Below, one piece after another: positions 22,081-33,688 of a stretch of DNA of 35,096 bases. This stretch comes from Erysipelatoclostridium sp. An173. Lineage in GTDB: Bacteria; Bacillota_I; Bacilli_A; Erysipelotrichales; Coprobacillaceae. Made by a program: the position numbers and the translations under genes. Location of the stretch: assembly GCF_002160495.1 (NCBI RefSeq), contig NZ_NFKR01000027.1, forward strand, positions 1-35,096, written 5' to 3'. Numbering within the stretch: position 1 is the first letter of the stretch; each line of letters starts with the position of its first letter. The notes beneath the pieces were generated by a model. The model was not told the origin of the DNA and did not search any database. It was given only the letters and a program-made list of their open reading frames with translations.

Positions 22081-22827
22081 TTAAAGTTTTGTCAAGATTT
22101 CATAACCATCGTCAGTTATGACAATAGTATGTTCATAATGAGCCGCTAATGAGCGGTCTTTTGTTACAACTGTCCATTCATCTTGCATTACCTCTGTTTC
22201 ACATCCACCAAGATGTGCCATTGGTTCAATAGCAAGTGCCATACCAGCTTTAAGTCTAGGTCCACGTCCTGGTTTACCATAATTTGGTACACTTGGATCT
22301 TCGTGAACTGCTGTTCCAATTCCATGTCCTGTATAATCACGTGGTGTTGAACAGCCATGATCTTCTAAATATACTTGTATAGCGTGAGAAATGTCTGATA
22401 AACGATTACCTGGTTTAACTTGTTTTAGTCCTTCATATAATGAAGCTTCACATACTTCCATTAAATGTTTAGCTTCATCACTAATTTGACCTACTGCGTA
22501 GGTCCACGCACTATCACCATGATATCCTTTAAAGCAAGCCCCTACATCAACTGAAATAATATCGCCATCTTTTAAAACACGATCACTTGGAATTCCATGT
22601 ACAACTACTTCATTAATTGAAGTGCAAACACTATTAGGAAATCCATAAAGATGCAGAAATGAAGGAGTTGCATTATTTTCACGAATTACTTTTTCACAGA
22701 TTTCATCAATCTCTTTAGTAGTAATACCAGGTACAATCACTTCTTTTAATTTTTGATGTACTAACGCAACAATTCTTCCTGCTTCTTTCATCAGTTCAAT
22801 TTCTCGATGATCTTTAGTAACAATCAT
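22081..22827 (-). CDS. map: Methionine aminopeptidase, type I
   Basis: A 248-residue enzyme removing the initiator Met. Metal ligands are D94, D105, H168, E201 and E232, and H77 is the conserved active-site His. Motifs include [17 protein letters not shown] and [13 protein letters not shown]. Its ATG overlaps the adk stop (TAATG). There is no N-terminal zinc-finger extension. Confidence 0.97.
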   Translation of the reverse strand: MIVTKDHREIELMKEAGRIVALVHQKLKEVIVPGITTKEIDEICEKVIRENNATPSFLHLYGFPNSVCTSINEVVVHGIPSDRVLKDGDIISVDVGACFKGYHGDSAWTYAVGQISDEAKHLMEVCEASLYEGLKQVKPGNRLSDISHAIQVYLEDHGCSTPRDYTGHGIGTAVHEDPSVPNYGKPGRGPRLKAGMALAIEPMAHLGGCETEVMQDEWTVVTKDRSLAAHYEHTIVITDDGYEILTKL

Positions 22828-23474
22828 TATTTGGCCTCCAGGCTAGCTTTGATATCCTTAAAGACGTCTTCCATAGATTGATCACCGTTAATATTAGTGA
22901 TTTGTCCTTTCATTGTATAATAATCAATTAATGGACTAGTTTGTTTTTCATAAGTATCAAGTCTGACTTTAACAGCTTCTTCGCTTTCATCAGGACGTTG
23001 ATATAATTCACCACCACAATTATCACAAATACCTTCTTGTTTAGGTGGGTTATATTCAATATGATAACTTGCACCACATTCTTTACAAGTTCTTCTTCCA
23101 GAAAGTCTTGGAATTAAACGATCAAGTTCAATTTCTAAATTAATTACAGCATCGATTGTAAATTCAAATTCTTTAGCAATACTTTCTAATTCACGAGCTT
23201 GAATAATAGTACGTGGGAATCCATCAAGGATGAATCCATTTGGAAATTCATTTTCTTGTAAATATTCCCTAACCATTTGAATAGTATAATCATCAGGAAC
23301 TAGATGCCCAAATTGCATAAAATATTTAGCAATCACACCATATTTCGTTTGTTCTTTAAGTGCTTTTCTAAATATATCTCCAGTTGAAATATGTGTTAAT
23401 CCATATTCTTTAACTAAATTTGCCGCTTGAGTCCCTTTTCCTGCACCAGGAGGTCCCATTAAAATAATGTTCAT
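22827..23474 (-). CDS. adk: Adenylate kinase
   Basis: A 215-residue nucleotide kinase interconverting ATP+AMP and 2 ADP. The P-loop is GPPGAGKGT (7-15), and DGFPRT is the AMP/catalytic segment. The long LID carries a zinc site with C130, C133, C150 and C153, typical of Gram-positive forms. Confidence 0.98.
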   Translation of the reverse strand: MNIILMGPPGAGKGTQAANLVKEYGLTHISTGDIFRKALKEQTKYGVIAKYFMQFGHLVPDDYTIQMVREYLQENEFPNGFILDGFPRTIIQARELESIAKEFEFTIDAVINLEIELDRLIPRLSGRRTCKECGASYHIEYNPPKQEGICDNCGGELYQRPDESEEAVKVRLDTYEKQTSPLIDYYTMKGQITNINGDQSMEDVFKDIKASLEAK

Positions 23475-23499
23475 AATCTACGCCTTCTTTCTTATTATA

Positions 23500-24801
23500 C
23501 TATCTACGAATATAACCATGATATTCTTTTCTTGTAATGTATGTTTTAATTTGTTTAACCGTCTCTAACGCAACACCAGTTACGATAATTAACCCGGTAC
23601 CTCCAAGCGAAAGTGAGGCATTTTCAGTTTGCGTCCAGAGAACTGGCGTAATAATTGGAATCGCTGCAATGATACATAATGATAAAGATCCAACAACAGT
23701 AATTCTATTTAATACTGTTTTAATATATACCATTGTATCAGTCCCAGTTCTAACTCCAGGAATTGAGCCACCATTTTTCTTCAAATCTTTACTAATTTGT
23801 TCAGCATCAATTTGTAAGTTAGAATAGAAAAATGTAAATCCGATAATCATCAAGATATATAAGATAAATCCTACCGGTTCTTGATAATTAAATATTGTAT
23901 TTATCCAATTTGTCACATCACTTGTTTCCATAAAACTTACTATAGTTCTAGGCGCTGCCAACACTGATGCGGCAAAGATTACAGGAATAACTCCTGAACT
24001 ATTAATCTTAATTGGCATATGTGTTTGATCTTTAGTACGCATTGTTGTATTAGAACTTGTTGCATAAATAATTGGAATTTTTCTAACTGCACCTTCATTA
24101 AATACAACGAAGATAACGATAGATAAATATACAACAACAAATAATACATACCAGGCAATACCTAATGCAATATCACCAGCGTTACCAGTTAAATCAACTA
24201 AATTATTAAATGTTGTTATAAAACTATTTGGTAAACTAGAGACAATACCTGTAAAAATTAATAATGATACACCATTACCAATTCCACGATTAGTAATTTG
24301 ATCACCTAACCATACAGCTAACATACTTCCAGCCATCATTATTAAAACGACATAGATATAAGTCCAGATACTTGAATCTGTTAAAATACCATAGCCATTA
24401 TCAAATGCGTAAGTTAATACACCACCTTGTAATGCTGCTAAAAATAATGTTACAAATCTAGTCACGCGGTCTTTTTTCTTTTTACCTGTATTACCTTCTT
24501 TACGCCAGCGAGTTAGAGCAGGAATAACATCCATAGACAATAACTCGATGATGATTGAAGCAGTAATATAAGGTGAAACTCCTAGTGAAAACAAAGAGAA
24601 AGTTTCTAATGTTCCCCCACCAAGAAGATTCATTATTCCGAAAATTCCATTTGTAGCATCACTTGAACTTAAAGCTCCTGTAGTAACACTAGGAATAGTA
24701 ATAGCTGCACCTAAACGGTATACAAATAGAATACCTAAAGTGAAAATTATTTTTTGTCTTAATTCACCTTTTTTGAAAACATTTTTTAAAAATGTAATCA
24801 T
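23500..24801 (-). CDS. secY: Protein translocase subunit SecY
   Basis: A 433-residue channel protein with ten hydrophobic segments. It shows GVSPYITASIIIELL, NRGIGNGVSLLIF, the cytoplasmic loop with NTTMRTKDQTHMPIKIN, and the C-terminal YHGYIRR. It starts 1 bp after the rplO stop, with GAGGTGATC as ribosome binding site. Confidence 0.98.
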   Translation of the reverse strand: MITFLKNVFKKGELRQKIIFTLGILFVYRLGAAITIPSVTTGALSSSDATNGIFGIMNLLGGGTLETFSLFSLGVSPYITASIIIELLSMDVIPALTRWRKEGNTGKKKKDRVTRFVTLFLAALQGGVLTYAFDNGYGILTDSSIWTYIYVVLIMMAGSMLAVWLGDQITNRGIGNGVSLLIFTGIVSSLPNSFITTFNNLVDLTGNAGDIALGIAWYVLFVVVYLSIVIFVVFNEGAVRKIPIIYATSSNTTMRTKDQTHMPIKINSSGVIPVIFAASVLAAPRTIVSFMETSDVTNWINTIFNYQEPVGFILYILMIIGFTFFYSNLQIDAEQISKDLKKNGGSIPGVRTGTDTMVYIKTVLNRITVVGSLSLCIIAAIPIITPVLWTQTENASLSLGGTGLIIVTGVALETVKQIKTYITRKEYHGYIRR

Positions 24802-24802
24802 T

Positions 24803-25243
24803 TTAGATCACCTCAGTTTTTCCACCTGCAGCTTCAATTGCGGCAACAGCTGATTTAGAAAATTTATGAGCTTTAACAGTAATTGCTTTTTCTAATTTTC
24901 CGTTACCTAAAATTTTAACACCATCTAATTCTTTTTTAATTAATCCAGCTTCTTTTAAATCTGTAGGGCTAACTGTTGACCCATCTTCGAATTTATTTAA
25001 TTGTTCTAAGTTAACAATTGCATATTCTAACCGGTTAAAGTTAGTAAATCCACGTTTTGGCAAACGCATGAATAATGGAGTTTGTCCACCTTCAAATCCT
25101 GGTTTCTTTCCACCACCAGATCTTGCACCTTGACCTTTTTGACCACGGCTAGAAGTTTTACCAGTACCAGAACTAGTTCCACGTCCAACACGTTTTCTTG
25201 CTTTACGTGCACCTTCAGTGTATTTTAATTCATGTAATTTCAT
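24803..25243 (-). CDS. rplO: 50S ribosomal protein L15
   Basis: A 146-residue protein. The flexible basic N-terminal half contains [19 protein letters not shown] and [15 protein letters not shown]; the globular C-terminal half ends [16 protein letters not shown]. Confidence 0.97.
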   Translation of the reverse strand: MKLHELKYTEGARKARKRVGRGTSSGTGKTSSRGQKGQGARSGGGKKPGFEGGQTPLFMRLPKRGFTNFNRLEYAIVNLEQLNKFEDGSTVSPTDLKEAGLIKKELDGVKILGNGKLEKAITVKAHKFSKSAVAAIEAAGGKTEVI

Positions 25244-25257
25244 TAGTTTACACCTCC

Positions 25258-25440
25258 CTATTTTTCTTCTACTGTAACTAGGTGTTCAACAACCTTAATC
25301 ATTCCTTGAATAGATTCGTTGTATTCTTTTTCAACTGTTTTATTAATTTTTGTTAAACCTAACGCTTTAAGAGTAGCCCGTTGTTTTGGTAAACGACCAA
25401 TAGGACTTTTTTTAAGCGTAATCATAACTGTTTTTGCCAT
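25258..25440 (-). CDS. rpmD: 50S ribosomal protein L30
   Basis: A 60-residue protein with [24 protein letters not shown] and the ending [13 protein letters not shown]. It lies between rpsE and rplO as usual. Confidence 0.96.
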   Translation of the reverse strand: MAKTVMITLKKSPIGRLPKQRATLKALGLTKINKTVEKEYNESIQGMIKVVEHLVTVEEK

Positions 25441-25453
25441 TATTTACGCCCTC

Positions 25454-26017
25454 CTATCCGAAAATTTCTTCTACTTTTTTATCTCTTAATTCAGCAACTT
25501 GGTTAACAGTTTTTAATGAAGCTAAACCTTCCATTGTAGCTCTAACCATGTTAATTGGAGTTCTTGAACCAATACATTTTGATAAAATGTCTGTATATCC
25601 AGCTAACTCAACAACCGCACGAACAGGACCACCTGCGATGATTCCAGTACCTTGGCTAGCAGGTTTAATAAATACTTTACCTGATCCATAAATACCAGTT
25701 ACTTCATGAGGAATAGTTCCATGAACGAAAGGTACATTGATAATATTTCTTTTTGCATTTTCAGACGCTTTTCTAATTGCATCAGGTACTTCGTTAGCTT
25801 TACCAGTACCGAATCCAACACGTCCTTTTCTATCACCAACAACAACTAATGCAGCAAAACGGAATTTACGTCCCCCTTTTACTACTTTAGTAACACGGTT
25901 AATTGTAACAACACGTTCTTCAAATTCTTTTTCTTCTCTTCTAGGTCCATTATTGCGTTGACCTCTTCTTGGTCCGTTATTTCTTGGTCCATTATTTCTT
26001 GGTTTACGTTGTTCCAT
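25454..26017 (-). CDS. rpsE: 30S ribosomal protein S5, with repetitive N-terminal extension
   Basis: A 187-residue protein. The core begins at [19 protein letters not shown] and continues through [17 protein letters not shown] and [16 protein letters not shown], standard for this mRNA-entry and fidelity protein. Before the core lie about 30 residues containing RNNGPR three times, rich in Arg, Asn and Gly. Typical S5 proteins have only about 10 residues there, so this is a low-complexity extension. The ATG at 26017 has GGAGG upstream and no better internal start is visible. Confidence 0.96.
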   Translation of the reverse strand: MEQRKPRNNGPRNNGPRRGQRNNGPRREEKEFEERVVTINRVTKVVKGGRKFRFAALVVVGDRKGRVGFGTGKANEVPDAIRKASENAKRNIINVPFVHGTIPHEVTGIYGSGKVFIKPASQGTGIIAGGPVRAVVELAGYTDILSKCIGSRTPINMVRATMEGLASLKTVNQVAELRDKKVEEIFG

Positions 26018-26029
26018 GTTGACCTCCTT

Positions 26030-26386
26030 CTAGAATTCTAATCCCGCTTCTCTAGCTGCATCTGCTAGAGCTTTTACACGACCATGGTAAACATATCCAC
26101 CACGATCAAATACTACTTTTTTAATATTTTTAGCTAAAGCTGCTTCGCCAATAGCTTTTCCTACTGCAGTTGCAGCAGCGATGTTAGAACCGTTTTCTAA
26201 TTTCATATTAACACTAGATGCACTAGCTAAAGTTACACCATTAACATCATCAATAATTTGCGCATGAATATGAGCATTTGAACGGAACACATTTAAACGT
26301 GGACATTCAGGAGTTCCACTGATTTTAGCACGAACTCTAGCATGTCTTTTTAAACGAACATCATTACGTGATTGTAATTTTGACAT
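26030..26386 (-). CDS. rplR: 50S ribosomal protein L18
   Basis: A 118-residue 5S-rRNA-binding protein. It shows [36 protein letters not shown] and [26 protein letters not shown] (given here in part for recognition: [10 protein letters not shown]). Confidence 0.97.
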   Translation of the reverse strand: MSKLQSRNDVRLKRHARVRAKISGTPECPRLNVFRSNAHIHAQIIDDVNGVTLASASSVNMKLENGSNIAAATAVGKAIGEAALAKNIKKVVFDRGGYVYHGRVKALADAAREAGLEF

Positions 26387-26407
26387 CTTAATTTGCTCCT
26401 TTCACAA

Positions 26408-26953
26408 CTACTTCTTACCAGCAGTTTTTCCTTCTTTTCTGATGATTCTTTCATCACTATATCTAATACCTTTACCTTTATATGGTTCAGGTTTTTTAAC
26501 TTCTCTAATTTGAGCAGCAACATGACCTACACGTTCTTTAGAGATTCCAGATACGATGATTTTAGTATTAGATGGAGTTTCAATTTTAACTCCTTCTTCA
26601 CCTTTAACTTCAACTGGATGAGAGAATCCTACATTTAATACTAATGTATCTCCCTTCATTTGTCCACGGTATCCGATCCCAACGATTTCAAGTTCTTTTT
26701 TGAAACCATTATGAACTCCTTCAATCATGTTTGCAAGTAATGCTCTTGTTGTACCATGTAATTGTTTGTGAGTTTTTTGTTCACTACTTCTACTAACAGT
26801 AATTACATTATCTTCATTTTTAATTGTAATTACTGGTGAAAATTGTCTTACTAAAGTCCCTTTTGCTCCTGTAACAGTCACTGTGTTATCCGCAGCGATA
26901 TCAACTGTAACTCCTTCAGGTACATTAATAATTTTATTACCGACACGAGACAT
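26408..26953 (-). CDS. rplF: 50S ribosomal protein L6
   Basis: A 181-residue protein with two related domains. [15 protein letters not shown] opens the first, and the C-terminal [20 protein letters not shown] is the family signature near the factor-binding site. Confidence 0.97.
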   Translation of the reverse strand: MSRVGNKIINVPEGVTVDIAADNTVTVTGAKGTLVRQFSPVITIKNEDNVITVSRSSEQKTHKQLHGTTRALLANMIEGVHNGFKKELEIVGIGYRGQMKGDTLVLNVGFSHPVEVKGEEGVKIETPSNTKIIVSGISKERVGHVAAQIREVKKPEPYKGKGIRYSDERIIRKEGKTAGKK

Positions 26954-26984
26954 CAGTTTGCACCTCCTGAATTGTTATTTTTAA

Positions 26985-27380
26985 TTACCAAATATATGCT
27001 AGAACCTCTCCACCAACTTTTTTAGCACGAGCTTCTTTGTCAGTCATTAACCCTTGAGAAGTTGATAAGATTACGATTCCTAATCCATTTAATACTTTAG
27101 GAATTTCGTCTACTTTAGCATATACGCGTAACCCTGGTTTAGAAATTCTTTTTAAATCAGTGATTACTCTATCATTTCCTCTATATTTTAAAGAAATATT
27201 AATATTTTGAATTGGGGCTTCTCCCTCAACTGTATATCCATTAATGAATCCTTCGTTTTTCAAAATTTCAGCAATTCCAACTTTTAATTTTGATGCAGGC
27301 ACCATTACGTTATCGTGATGTTGTCTGTTTGCATTACGGATTCTTGTTAACATATCTGCAATTGGATCTGTCATGACCAT
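26985..27380 (-). CDS. rpsH: 30S ribosomal protein S8
   Basis: A 131-residue 16S-binding protein. It shows [18 protein letters not shown] and the C-terminal [22 protein letters not shown]. In many bacteria S8 represses the spc operon; no S8-like target was identified here. Confidence 0.97.
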   Translation of the reverse strand: MVMTDPIADMLTRIRNANRQHHDNVMVPASKLKVGIAEILKNEGFINGYTVEGEAPIQNINISLKYRGNDRVITDLKRISKPGLRVYAKVDEIPKVLNGLGIVILSTSQGLMTDKEARAKKVGGEVLAYIW

Positions 27381-27413
27381 TTGCTAATCCTCCTTCCATC
27401 TGGATAAAATTTA

Positions 27414-27599
27414 TTACCAGCTTGATTTTTTTACACCTGGAATTTCACCTTTGTATGCTAATTCGCGGAAGCAAATTCTACAAAGTCTAAATTTTCTAAT
27501 AACTGAATGTGGTCTTCCACAACGTTCACAACGTGTGTATTCACGCACTTTGTATTTTTGAGGACGTTGTTGTTTCACCTTCATTGATGTTTTAGCCAT
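27414..27599 (-). CDS. rpsN: 30S ribosomal protein S14, type Z
   Basis: A 61-residue zinc form of S14. Ligands C24 and C27 (CERC) and C40 and C43 (CRIC) are present, with the ending [11 protein letters not shown]. The name rpsZ is also used. Confidence 0.97.
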   Translation of the reverse strand: MAKTSMKVKQQRPQKYKVREYTRCERCGRPHSVIRKFRLCRICFRELAYKGEIPGVKKSSW

Positions 27600-27619
27600 A
27601 TTTTTGCGGGTCCTCCTTC

Positions 27620-28159
27620 TTATTTCTTGAATGGCATTCCTAATTGAGCTAATAATTCATGACCTTCTTCGTCAGTTTTAGCTGTAGTTACGAATACGAT
27701 ATCCATTCCTCTTAACTTATTTACTTTATCAAAATTGATTTCAGGGAAAATTAATTGTTCTTTAACACCTAATGTATAATTTCCTCTTCCATCAAATGAG
27801 TTATTGGAAACACCTCTAAAATCTCTTACTCGTGGTAATGAGATATTGATTAATTTATCTAAAAATTCATACATTCTTTCACCACGTAAAGTTACTTTAC
27901 ACCCGATTGGCATACCTTCACGTAATTTGAATCCAGCGATAGATTTTTTTGCTCTTGTAATAATTGGTTTTTGCCCAGAAATTAATGTTAATTCATTAAC
28001 TGCTTCATCTAATAATTTTGAATTAGATACAGCATCACCAACCCCGATGTTGATTACGATTTTTTCAATTTTTGGAGCTTGCATTCTTGAAGAATAATTG
28101 AATTTTTCCATCATTGATTTTACTACATCGTTTTGATAACGTTCCATTAAACGGTTCAT
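27620..28159 (-). CDS. rplE: 50S ribosomal protein L5
   Basis: A 179-residue 5S-rRNA-binding protein. It shows [33 protein letters not shown] and [11 protein letters not shown]. The ATG at 28159, downstream of GGAGG, gives the family's usual MNRL start; an in-frame ATG at 28177 lies before the ribosome binding site. Confidence 0.97.
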   Translation of the reverse strand: MNRLMERYQNDVVKSMMEKFNYSSRMQAPKIEKIVINIGVGDAVSNSKLLDEAVNELTLISGQKPIITRAKKSIAGFKLREGMPIGCKVTLRGERMYEFLDKLINISLPRVRDFRGVSNNSFDGRGNYTLGVKEQLIFPEINFDKVNKLRGMDIVFVTTAKTDEEGHELLAQLGMPFKK

Positions 28160-28177
28160 TCTATATCCTCCTTCCAA

Positions 28178-28516
28178 CTATTTTTTCTTTTTCTTTTTAT
28201 CTACTTCAGCTCCAGTTTTTCTGTTAACTCGAACTTTTACTTTTTTACCATCTTCTTCGATGAATTTATATCCAAGTTTAACTGGCGCTTTTGTTTTAGA
28301 ATCATAGAATGCAACATTAGAAACATGAATAGGTGCTTCTCTTGTTACAATTCCACCTTCAGGATCTGCTTGTGAAGGTTTGATATGTTTAGTTACCATA
28401 TTAACACCTTCAACGATTACTTTGTCTTGTTTTGCAAGAACTTGTAACACTTCACCTTGTTTTCCTTTATCTTTACCTGCAATAACTTCTACAGTATCAC
28501 CTACACGGATTTTCAT
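28178..28516 (-). CDS. rplX: 50S ribosomal protein L24
   Basis: A 112-residue assembly initiator with the KOW motif near the N-terminus ([19 protein letters not shown]). It ends in six consecutive lysines, a longer basic tail than most relatives. Confidence 0.97.
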   Translation of the reverse strand: MKIRVGDTVEVIAGKDKGKQGEVLQVLAKQDKVIVEGVNMVTKHIKPSQADPEGGIVTREAPIHVSNVAFYDSKTKAPVKLGYKFIEEDGKKVKVRVNRKTGAEVDKKKKKK

Positions 28517-28529
28517 GTTTAAGTTCCTC

Positions 28530-28898
28530 CTATAATACTTCTGGAGCTAATGATACGATTTTCATGAAATCTGCATCTCTTAACTCTCTTGCAACTGGTC
28601 CGAAGATACGAGTTCCTCTTGGAGATTTATCGTCTCTTATAATTACACAAGCGTTATCATCGAATTTGATATAAGAACCGTTTTCTCTACCAACTCCATA
28701 TCTAGTTCTTACGATAACTGCTTTTACTACTTCACCTTTTTTTACTGTTCCACCTGGAGTGGCTTGTTTAACTGTAGCAACAACAATATCACCGATGTTA
28801 CTAAATTTACGATTAGATCCACCTAAATTACGGATTACTAATACTTCTTTAGCACCAGTATTGTCAGCGACTTTAAGTCTACTTTCGTTTTGGATCAT
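28530..28898 (-). CDS. rplN: 50S ribosomal protein L14
   Basis: A 122-residue beta-barrel protein at the subunit interface. [20 protein letters not shown] and [20 protein letters not shown] are diagnostic. Confidence 0.98.
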   Translation of the reverse strand: MIQNESRLKVADNTGAKEVLVIRNLGGSNRKFSNIGDIVVATVKQATPGGTVKKGEVVKAVIVRTRYGVGRENGSYIKFDDNACVIIRDDKSPRGTRIFGPVARELRDADFMKIVSLAPEVL

Positions 28899-28931
28899 TT
28901 ATGGTTACCTCCTTTTAGAGTTTTATTTTAA

Positions 28932-29192
28932 TTAAACTGTTTCTGCTTTTTTAACAATTTCCACTAAACGGAAACGTTTTGTTGCAGATAATGGTCTAGT
29001 TGACATGATTTTTACAGTGTCACCTACGCTAGCAATATTGTTTTCATCATGTGCATGGAATTTTGTAGATGATTTCATACGTTTTCCATATAATTTATGT
29101 TTAACATGAGTTTCTACTAGCACTGTAATAGTTTTATCCATTTTAGTAGATACAACTGTACCTGTATACGTTTTACGATTATTTCTTTCCAT
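28932..29192 (-). CDS. rpsQ: 30S ribosomal protein S17
   Basis: An 86-residue OB-fold protein. It shows [19 protein letters not shown] and [20 protein letters not shown]. Confidence 0.97.
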   Translation of the reverse strand: MERNNRKTYTGTVVSTKMDKTITVLVETHVKHKLYGKRMKSSTKFHAHDENNIASVGDTVKIMSTRPLSATKRFRLVEIVKKAETV

Positions 29193-29203
29193 TGTATCTC
29201 CTC

Positions 29204-29398
29204 CTATTGGTTCAATTCTCTTTCTCTAATAATTGTTTTAATTCTAGCGATAGATTTACGAACCGTTCTAATACGTGCTGTGTTTTCTAACTGTCCAGTA
29301 GCTTGTTGGAAACGAAGTCCAAAAAGCTCTTTTTTGTATTCTTCTACTTTATCTAATAAAGCAGCGTTATCTAATTCTCTCATTTCTTGAACTGTCAT
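29204..29398 (-). CDS. rpmC: 50S ribosomal protein L29
   Basis: A 64-residue helical hairpin protein near the tunnel exit. It shows [40 protein letters not shown] and [13 protein letters not shown]. Confidence 0.97.
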   Translation of the reverse strand: MTVQEMRELDNAALLDKVEEYKKELFGLRFQQATGQLENTARIRTVRKSIARIKTIIRERELNQ

Positions 29399-29400
29399 AA

Positions 29401-29811
29401 CTATTCACCCTTTCCAATGATTTTACATTTAATAGGTAATTTATGAGATGCCAGTCTTAAAGCTTCTCTTGCAAGTTCTTCATCAACACCTGCAACTTCG
29501 AAAAGAACACGTCCAGTTTTAACAACTGCTACCCATTCTTCTGGAGAACCTTTCCCAGATCCCATACGTACTTCTAATGGTTTTTTAGTTTTAGCTAAAT
29601 GAGGGAAAATTCTAATCCACAATTGTCCACCACGGTTCATACGACGATTGATAGCAACACGGGCTGCTTCAATTTGACGAGATGTAATCCAAGCACCTTC
29701 AGCTGCTTGTAAACCAAATTCACCAAATGATACTTTAGTTCCACCTTTAGCTTTACCTTCATATTTAATTCGATGAGGTCTTCTATATTTTGTTCTTTTA
29801 GGCATTAACAT
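29401..29811 (-). CDS. rplP: 50S ribosomal protein L16
   Basis: A 136-residue protein near the A-site tRNA. It shows [32 protein letters not shown] and [20 protein letters not shown]. Of two ATGs, the one at 29811 is 10 nt from GGAGG and matches relatives. Confidence 0.97.
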   Translation of the reverse strand: MLMPKRTKYRRPHRIKYEGKAKGGTKVSFGEFGLQAAEGAWITSRQIEAARVAINRRMNRGGQLWIRIFPHLAKTKKPLEVRMGSGKGSPEEWVAVVKTGRVLFEVAGVDEELAREALRLASHKLPIKCKIIGKGE

Positions 29812-29813
29812 GA

Positions 29814-30467
29814 TTATTTAACCTCCTTCTTCTTTTCAGGAAGGATTTCACCCTTACAAATCCAAACTTTAACTCCTAACTTACCGTAAGTAGTGTCTGC
29901 TTCAGCAGTAGCATAATCGATATCGGCTCTTAAAGTATGAAGAGGGACATTTCCTTCAGAATAACCTTCAGCACGAGCCATATCAGCTCCTCCTAAACGT
30001 CCTGAAACACTAGTTTTAATTCCTTTAGCTCCAGCTCTCATTGCTCTTTGAATAGCACGTTTTTGAACTGTTCTAAAAGAAGCACGATTTTCTAATTGTT
30101 CAGCAATGTTGTTTGCAACTAATTGAGCAACAACATCTGGGTTTTTGATTTCAACGATATTGATAAACACTTGTTTATCTTTTACCATTTTGCTTACTTC
30201 TTTTCTTAATTTATCAACAGATTCACCATCTTTACCAATTACAACACCAGGTCTTGATGTATGTACGAAGATAGTAACTCTTTTTTTAGATCTTTCAATT
30301 TCTACTCTAGCTACAGATGCAGTCTTAAGTTTCTTTAAAATGTAATCACGAATTTTGATATCTTCATGTAACAAATTAGCAAAATCTTGCTTGTTAGCAT
30401 ACCATCTTGAATCCCAATCACGATTGATTCCAACACGTAAACCAACTGGACTTACTTTTTGACCCAT
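29814..30467 (-). CDS. rpsC: 30S ribosomal protein S3
   Basis: A 217-residue protein with a KH domain ([16 protein letters not shown]) and the C-terminal domain with [20 protein letters not shown]. The ATG at 30467 with AGGAGG gives the usual [11 protein letters not shown] start; a longer in-frame start into rplV is rejected. Confidence 0.97.
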   Translation of the reverse strand: MGQKVSPVGLRVGINRDWDSRWYANKQDFANLLHEDIKIRDYILKKLKTASVARVEIERSKKRVTIFVHTSRPGVVIGKDGESVDKLRKEVSKMVKDKQVFINIVEIKNPDVVAQLVANNIAEQLENRASFRTVQKRAIQRAMRAGAKGIKTSVSGRLGGADMARAEGYSEGNVPLHTLRADIDYATAEADTTYGKLGVKVWICKGEILPEKKKEVK

Positions 30468-30478
30468 TATGTAACCTC

Positions 30479-30811
30479 CTATCTTTCTTCTACCACACAA
30501 GTGATGTGGCTAGTTCTTTTTAAAATTCTTGTTCCGCTACCTTTAGCTCTAGCAGCGAATCTTTTTAATGTAGGACCTTCGTCTACATAGATTTCTTTAA
30601 TATATAATTTTTCTGCTTCAGCGCCTTCGTTATAAACAGCGTTTTGAGCAGCAGATTTAATTACTTTAATGATTGCAGGAGTTGCACTTTTATTTACATA
30701 TTCTAACATACCAAGTGCTTCTTTAACTTGCTTACCTCTTACTAAGTCAACAACTAAACGAGCTTTTTGAGGTGAAACACGAATCATTTTAGCTTGTGCT
30801 CTTGCTTCCAT
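30479..30811 (-). CDS. rplV: 50S ribosomal protein L22
   Basis: A 110-residue tunnel-lining protein. [19 protein letters not shown] and the loop tip region [19 protein letters not shown] are visible. Confidence 0.97.
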   Translation of the reverse strand: MEARAQAKMIRVSPQKARLVVDLVRGKQVKEALGMLEYVNKSATPAIIKVIKSAAQNAVYNEGAEAEKLYIKEIYVDEGPTLKRFAARAKGSGTRILKRTSHITCVVEER

Positions 30812-30830
30812 GTTTTAAAATCTCCTCTCT

Positions 30831-31109
30831 TTATTTTCCAGCTTTCTTATCATCAGATCCATGACCATGATAAGTTCTTGTTGGAGCGAATTCTCCTAAT
30901 TTATGTCCGACCATATCTTCAGTTACATAAACTGGGATATGTTCTCTTCCGTTATACACAGCAAATGTGTGCTCAATAAATTGAGGGAAGATTGTTGAAC
31001 GTCTAGACCAAGTTTTAATAACTTCTTTTTTTCCTGATGCATTTAATGCTTCAACTTTTTTCATTAAATGGTCATCTACGAATGGTCCCTTTTTTAAACT
31101 ACGTGCCAT
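30831..31109 (-). CDS. rpsS: 30S ribosomal protein S19
   Basis: A 92-residue 30S head protein. It shows [38 protein letters not shown] (key residues) and [16 protein letters not shown]. Confidence 0.98.
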   Translation of the reverse strand: MARSLKKGPFVDDHLMKKVEALNASGKKEVIKTWSRRSTIFPQFIEHTFAVYNGREHIPVYVTEDMVGHKLGEFAPTRTYHGHGSDDKKAGK

Positions 31110-31127
31110 TATTTCTTCCTCCTCTTA

Positions 31128-31961
31128 TTATTTAGAATTTCTACGACGAACAATTAATTTGTTAGACGCTTTTTTAGTTTTTCTAGTTTTAACACCCATA
31201 GCTTTTTTACCCCAAGGTGTCATTGGTGCTTTACGTCCGATTGAAGTTCTACCTTCACCACCACCATGAGGGTGATCATTAGGGTTCATTACAGAACCAC
31301 GTACTGTAGGACGAACACCTTTCCATCTCATACGACCAGCTTTTCCGTAATTTACTAAGCCATGATCTTCGTTTCCAACAACACCAACTGTTGCTCTACA
31401 TACACCTAATAATTTACGAACTTCACCAGAAGCAAGTCTTACAGTTACATATTTGTCTTCTTTACCTAAAATTTGAGCAGACACACCAGCAGAACGTGCG
31501 ATTTGTCCACCTTTACCTGGTTGCATTTCAATGTTATGGATTACTGTACCTTCAGGCATGTTAGCCATTGGTAAAGCATTTCCTACTTTGATATCGGCAT
31601 GTTCACCAGATACGATTTTACTTCCAACTTCTAACCCTTTTGGAGCTAAGATATATCTTTTTTCACCATCTGCATAATTAATTAATGCGATGTTTGCTGA
31701 TCTATTTGGATCATATTCGATAGTTGCTACTGTACCAACGATATCATCTTTATTACGTTTGAAGTCAATGATACGATATTTACGTTTATGACCTCCACCG
31801 TGATGACGAGTTGTAATAACACCTTGATTATTACGTCCACCGTTTTTACCAACTTTTGCAACTAAAGATTTTTCAGGTTTTTTTGCTGTAATTTCTTCAA
31901 ATGTTAATGAAGTCATATTACGACGACCATTAGTCACCGGTTTATATGCTTTAATTGGCAT
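31128..31961 (-). CDS. rplB: 50S ribosomal protein L2
   Basis: A 277-residue protein near the peptidyl-transferase centre. It shows [20 protein letters not shown], the [17 protein letters not shown] segment and [14 protein letters not shown] with the conserved His near the active site. Confidence 0.98.
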   Translation of the reverse strand: MPIKAYKPVTNGRRNMTSLTFEEITAKKPEKSLVAKVGKNGGRNNQGVITTRHHGGGHKRKYRIIDFKRNKDDIVGTVATIEYDPNRSANIALINYADGEKRYILAPKGLEVGSKIVSGEHADIKVGNALPMANMPEGTVIHNIEMQPGKGGQIARSAGVSAQILGKEDKYVTVRLASGEVRKLLGVCRATVGVVGNEDHGLVNYGKAGRMRWKGVRPTVRGSVMNPNDHPHGGGEGRTSIGRKAPMTPWGKKAMGVKTRKTKKASNKLIVRRRNSK

Positions 31962-32014
31962 CTTTAGTTTCCTCCTAATTTATCTGGAATCATATATTCC
32001 AATATTTTCATTTA

Positions 32015-32305
32015 TTATTCTTCACCGAAATAATTAATTGATTCACCTTCAGCTAACTTAACGATAGCTTTTCTTCTACGGTTTGTTTTACCTTCGTAAC
32101 GACCCATTCTTTTTTTCTTAGGTTTTACATTCATAACATTAACACTTTCAACTTTTACACCAAACATAGCTTCAACAGCTTGTTTAATTTCAATTTTGTT
32201 AGCATTAACATCAACATCGAATGTATATTTATTTTCTTCTGCGCTTAGAGTCATTGATTTTTCAGTAAGTACTGGTTTTTTTAATACATCTGTAATGTGT
32301 GCCAT
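32015..32305 (-). CDS. rplW: 50S ribosomal protein L23
   Basis: A 96-residue protein at the tunnel exit that docks SRP and trigger factor. It shows [33 protein letters not shown] and [17 protein letters not shown]. The ATG overlaps the rplD stop (TAATG). Confidence 0.97.
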   Translation of the reverse strand: MAHITDVLKKPVLTEKSMTLSAEENKYTFDVDVNANKIEIKQAVEAMFGVKVESVNVMNVKPKKKRMGRYEGKTNRRRKAIVKLAEGESINYFGEE

Positions 32306-32928
32306 TATCCTAGTACCTCCTCAACAGATTTGATAGCAGCTTCAGTCATGATTAACTTATTGCTGTTTAAAACGTCATATACATTTACGCGTCTTGCATC
32401 TAATAATTTAACACCTGGGATGTTGTTTGCACTTCTTGCAACTGTTTCATCAATTTCATCCATAACGATTAATGTTTTTGCAGGTGCTTCTAAATTTGAT
32501 AATACTTTCACCATTTCTTTTGTTTTTGGTGCATCAAATTTGATTGTATCTAATGCCATGAATTCATTATCAATGATTTTTGTCGATAAAGCAGATCTAA
32601 GTGCTAAACGACCAACTTTACGATTGATTTTGAATTTATAGCTTCTAGGTGTTGGACCAAATACAACTCCTCCGCCACGCCATTGTGGTGCTCTGATTGA
32701 TCCTTGTCTAGCTCTACCTGTACCTTTTTGACGCCATGGTTTCTTTCCACCACCGCTTACTTCAGTACGGTTTTTTACTTTATGAGTACCTTGTCTTAAA
32801 GACGCTCTTTGTAATAAGACCATATCGAAGATTGCTTGATTATTTGGTTCGATTCCAAATACTGCTTCATTTAATTCTAGGTCTTTTACTTCAGCACCTT
32901 CTTGGTTATATACTTTAACTTTAAGCAT
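32305..32928 (-). CDS. rplD: 50S ribosomal protein L4
   Basis: A 207-residue tunnel protein. The extended loop contains [20 protein letters not shown] and [15 protein letters not shown]. In gamma-proteobacteria L4 also regulates the S10 leader; whether that occurs here is unknown. Confidence 0.98.
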   Translation of the reverse strand: MLKVKVYNQEGAEVKDLELNEAVFGIEPNNQAIFDMVLLQRASLRQGTHKVKNRTEVSGGGKKPWRQKGTGRARQGSIRAPQWRGGGVVFGPTPRSYKFKINRKVGRLALRSALSTKIIDNEFMALDTIKFDAPKTKEMVKVLSNLEAPAKTLIVMDEIDETVARSANNIPGVKLLDARRVNVYDVLNSNKLIMTEAAIKSVEEVLG

Positions 32929-32948
32929 ATTAAATCCTCCTTCCTAAA

Positions 32949-33668
32949 TTATTCAGCTGCTTCAACTGGAGTTTCAGTTGTAACATCTGCTTCTGCAACT
33001 TCTGGTGTATAATCAACTAATTCATATACATCATTAACTTTACCGTTACCTTTGATTGCAGATTTAACGATTACTAATCCTTTTTTAGGTCCAGGAACAG
33101 AACCTTTGATTAATAATAAATTATTTGTTGTATCAACAGCTACAATTTCTAAGTTTTGTACTGTTCTAGTTACATGTCCCATTTGCCCTGGTAATTTTTT
33201 ACCTGGAGCAATTCTATTTGGAGCGATTGGACCCATTGAACCAACAATTCTGTGCGCTCCAGAACCATGTCCTTTAGGACCAATATGTTGTCCATGTCTT
33301 TTGATTACACCTTGATATCCTTTACCTTTTGAAGTACCAGTTACGTCTACTACTTCTCCAGCAGCGAAGGTATCAACACTAATTTTATCTCCAACTTCAT
33401 AACTCATCATTTCGTCAAAACGAAATTCTTTAATGAAGCGCTTAGGAGCTGTATTAGCTTTCTTAACAATACCTAATTCAGCTTTATTAGCTAATTTTTC
33501 TCTCTTGTCTTCAAAACCAACTTGAACTGCATCATATCCATCAGTAGCAACTGTTTTCTTTTGTAATACTACGTTTGGAGTAGCTTCAACTACAGTTACA
33601 GGAATTAATACACCATCAGTTGTAAAGACTTGAGTCATTCCGATCTTACGACCTAAGATTCCTTTCAT
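32949..33668 (-). CDS. rplC: 50S ribosomal protein L3, with acidic C-terminal tail
   Basis: A 239-residue early-assembly protein. It shows [32 protein letters not shown] and [20 protein letters not shown]. Most bacterial L3 proteins are near 210 residues; here about 20 further residues rich in Glu, Ala, Thr and Val follow the core. Confidence 0.97.
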   Translation of the reverse strand: MKGILGRKIGMTQVFTTDGVLIPVTVVEATPNVVLQKKTVATDGYDAVQVGFEDKREKLANKAELGIVKKANTAPKRFIKEFRFDEMMSYEVGDKISVDTFAAGEVVDVTGTSKGKGYQGVIKRHGQHIGPKGHGSGAHRIVGSMGPIAPNRIAPGKKLPGQMGHVTRTVQNLEIVAVDTTNNLLLIKGSVPGPKKGLVIVKSAIKGNGKVNDVYELVDYTPEVAEADVTTETPVEAAE

Positions 33669-33688
33669 GAGTTACACCTTTACCTTTC

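Noticed and set aside
25918-26017. The rpsE repeat region as a frameshift or assembly error
   Set aside because: The frame stays open with a ribosome binding site at the distal ATG, and the repeat units are in frame with the core.
32845-32860. GGTTCGATTCC resembling a tRNA T-arm
   Set aside because: It lies within rplD coding sequence, and no acceptor or anticodon stems surround it.
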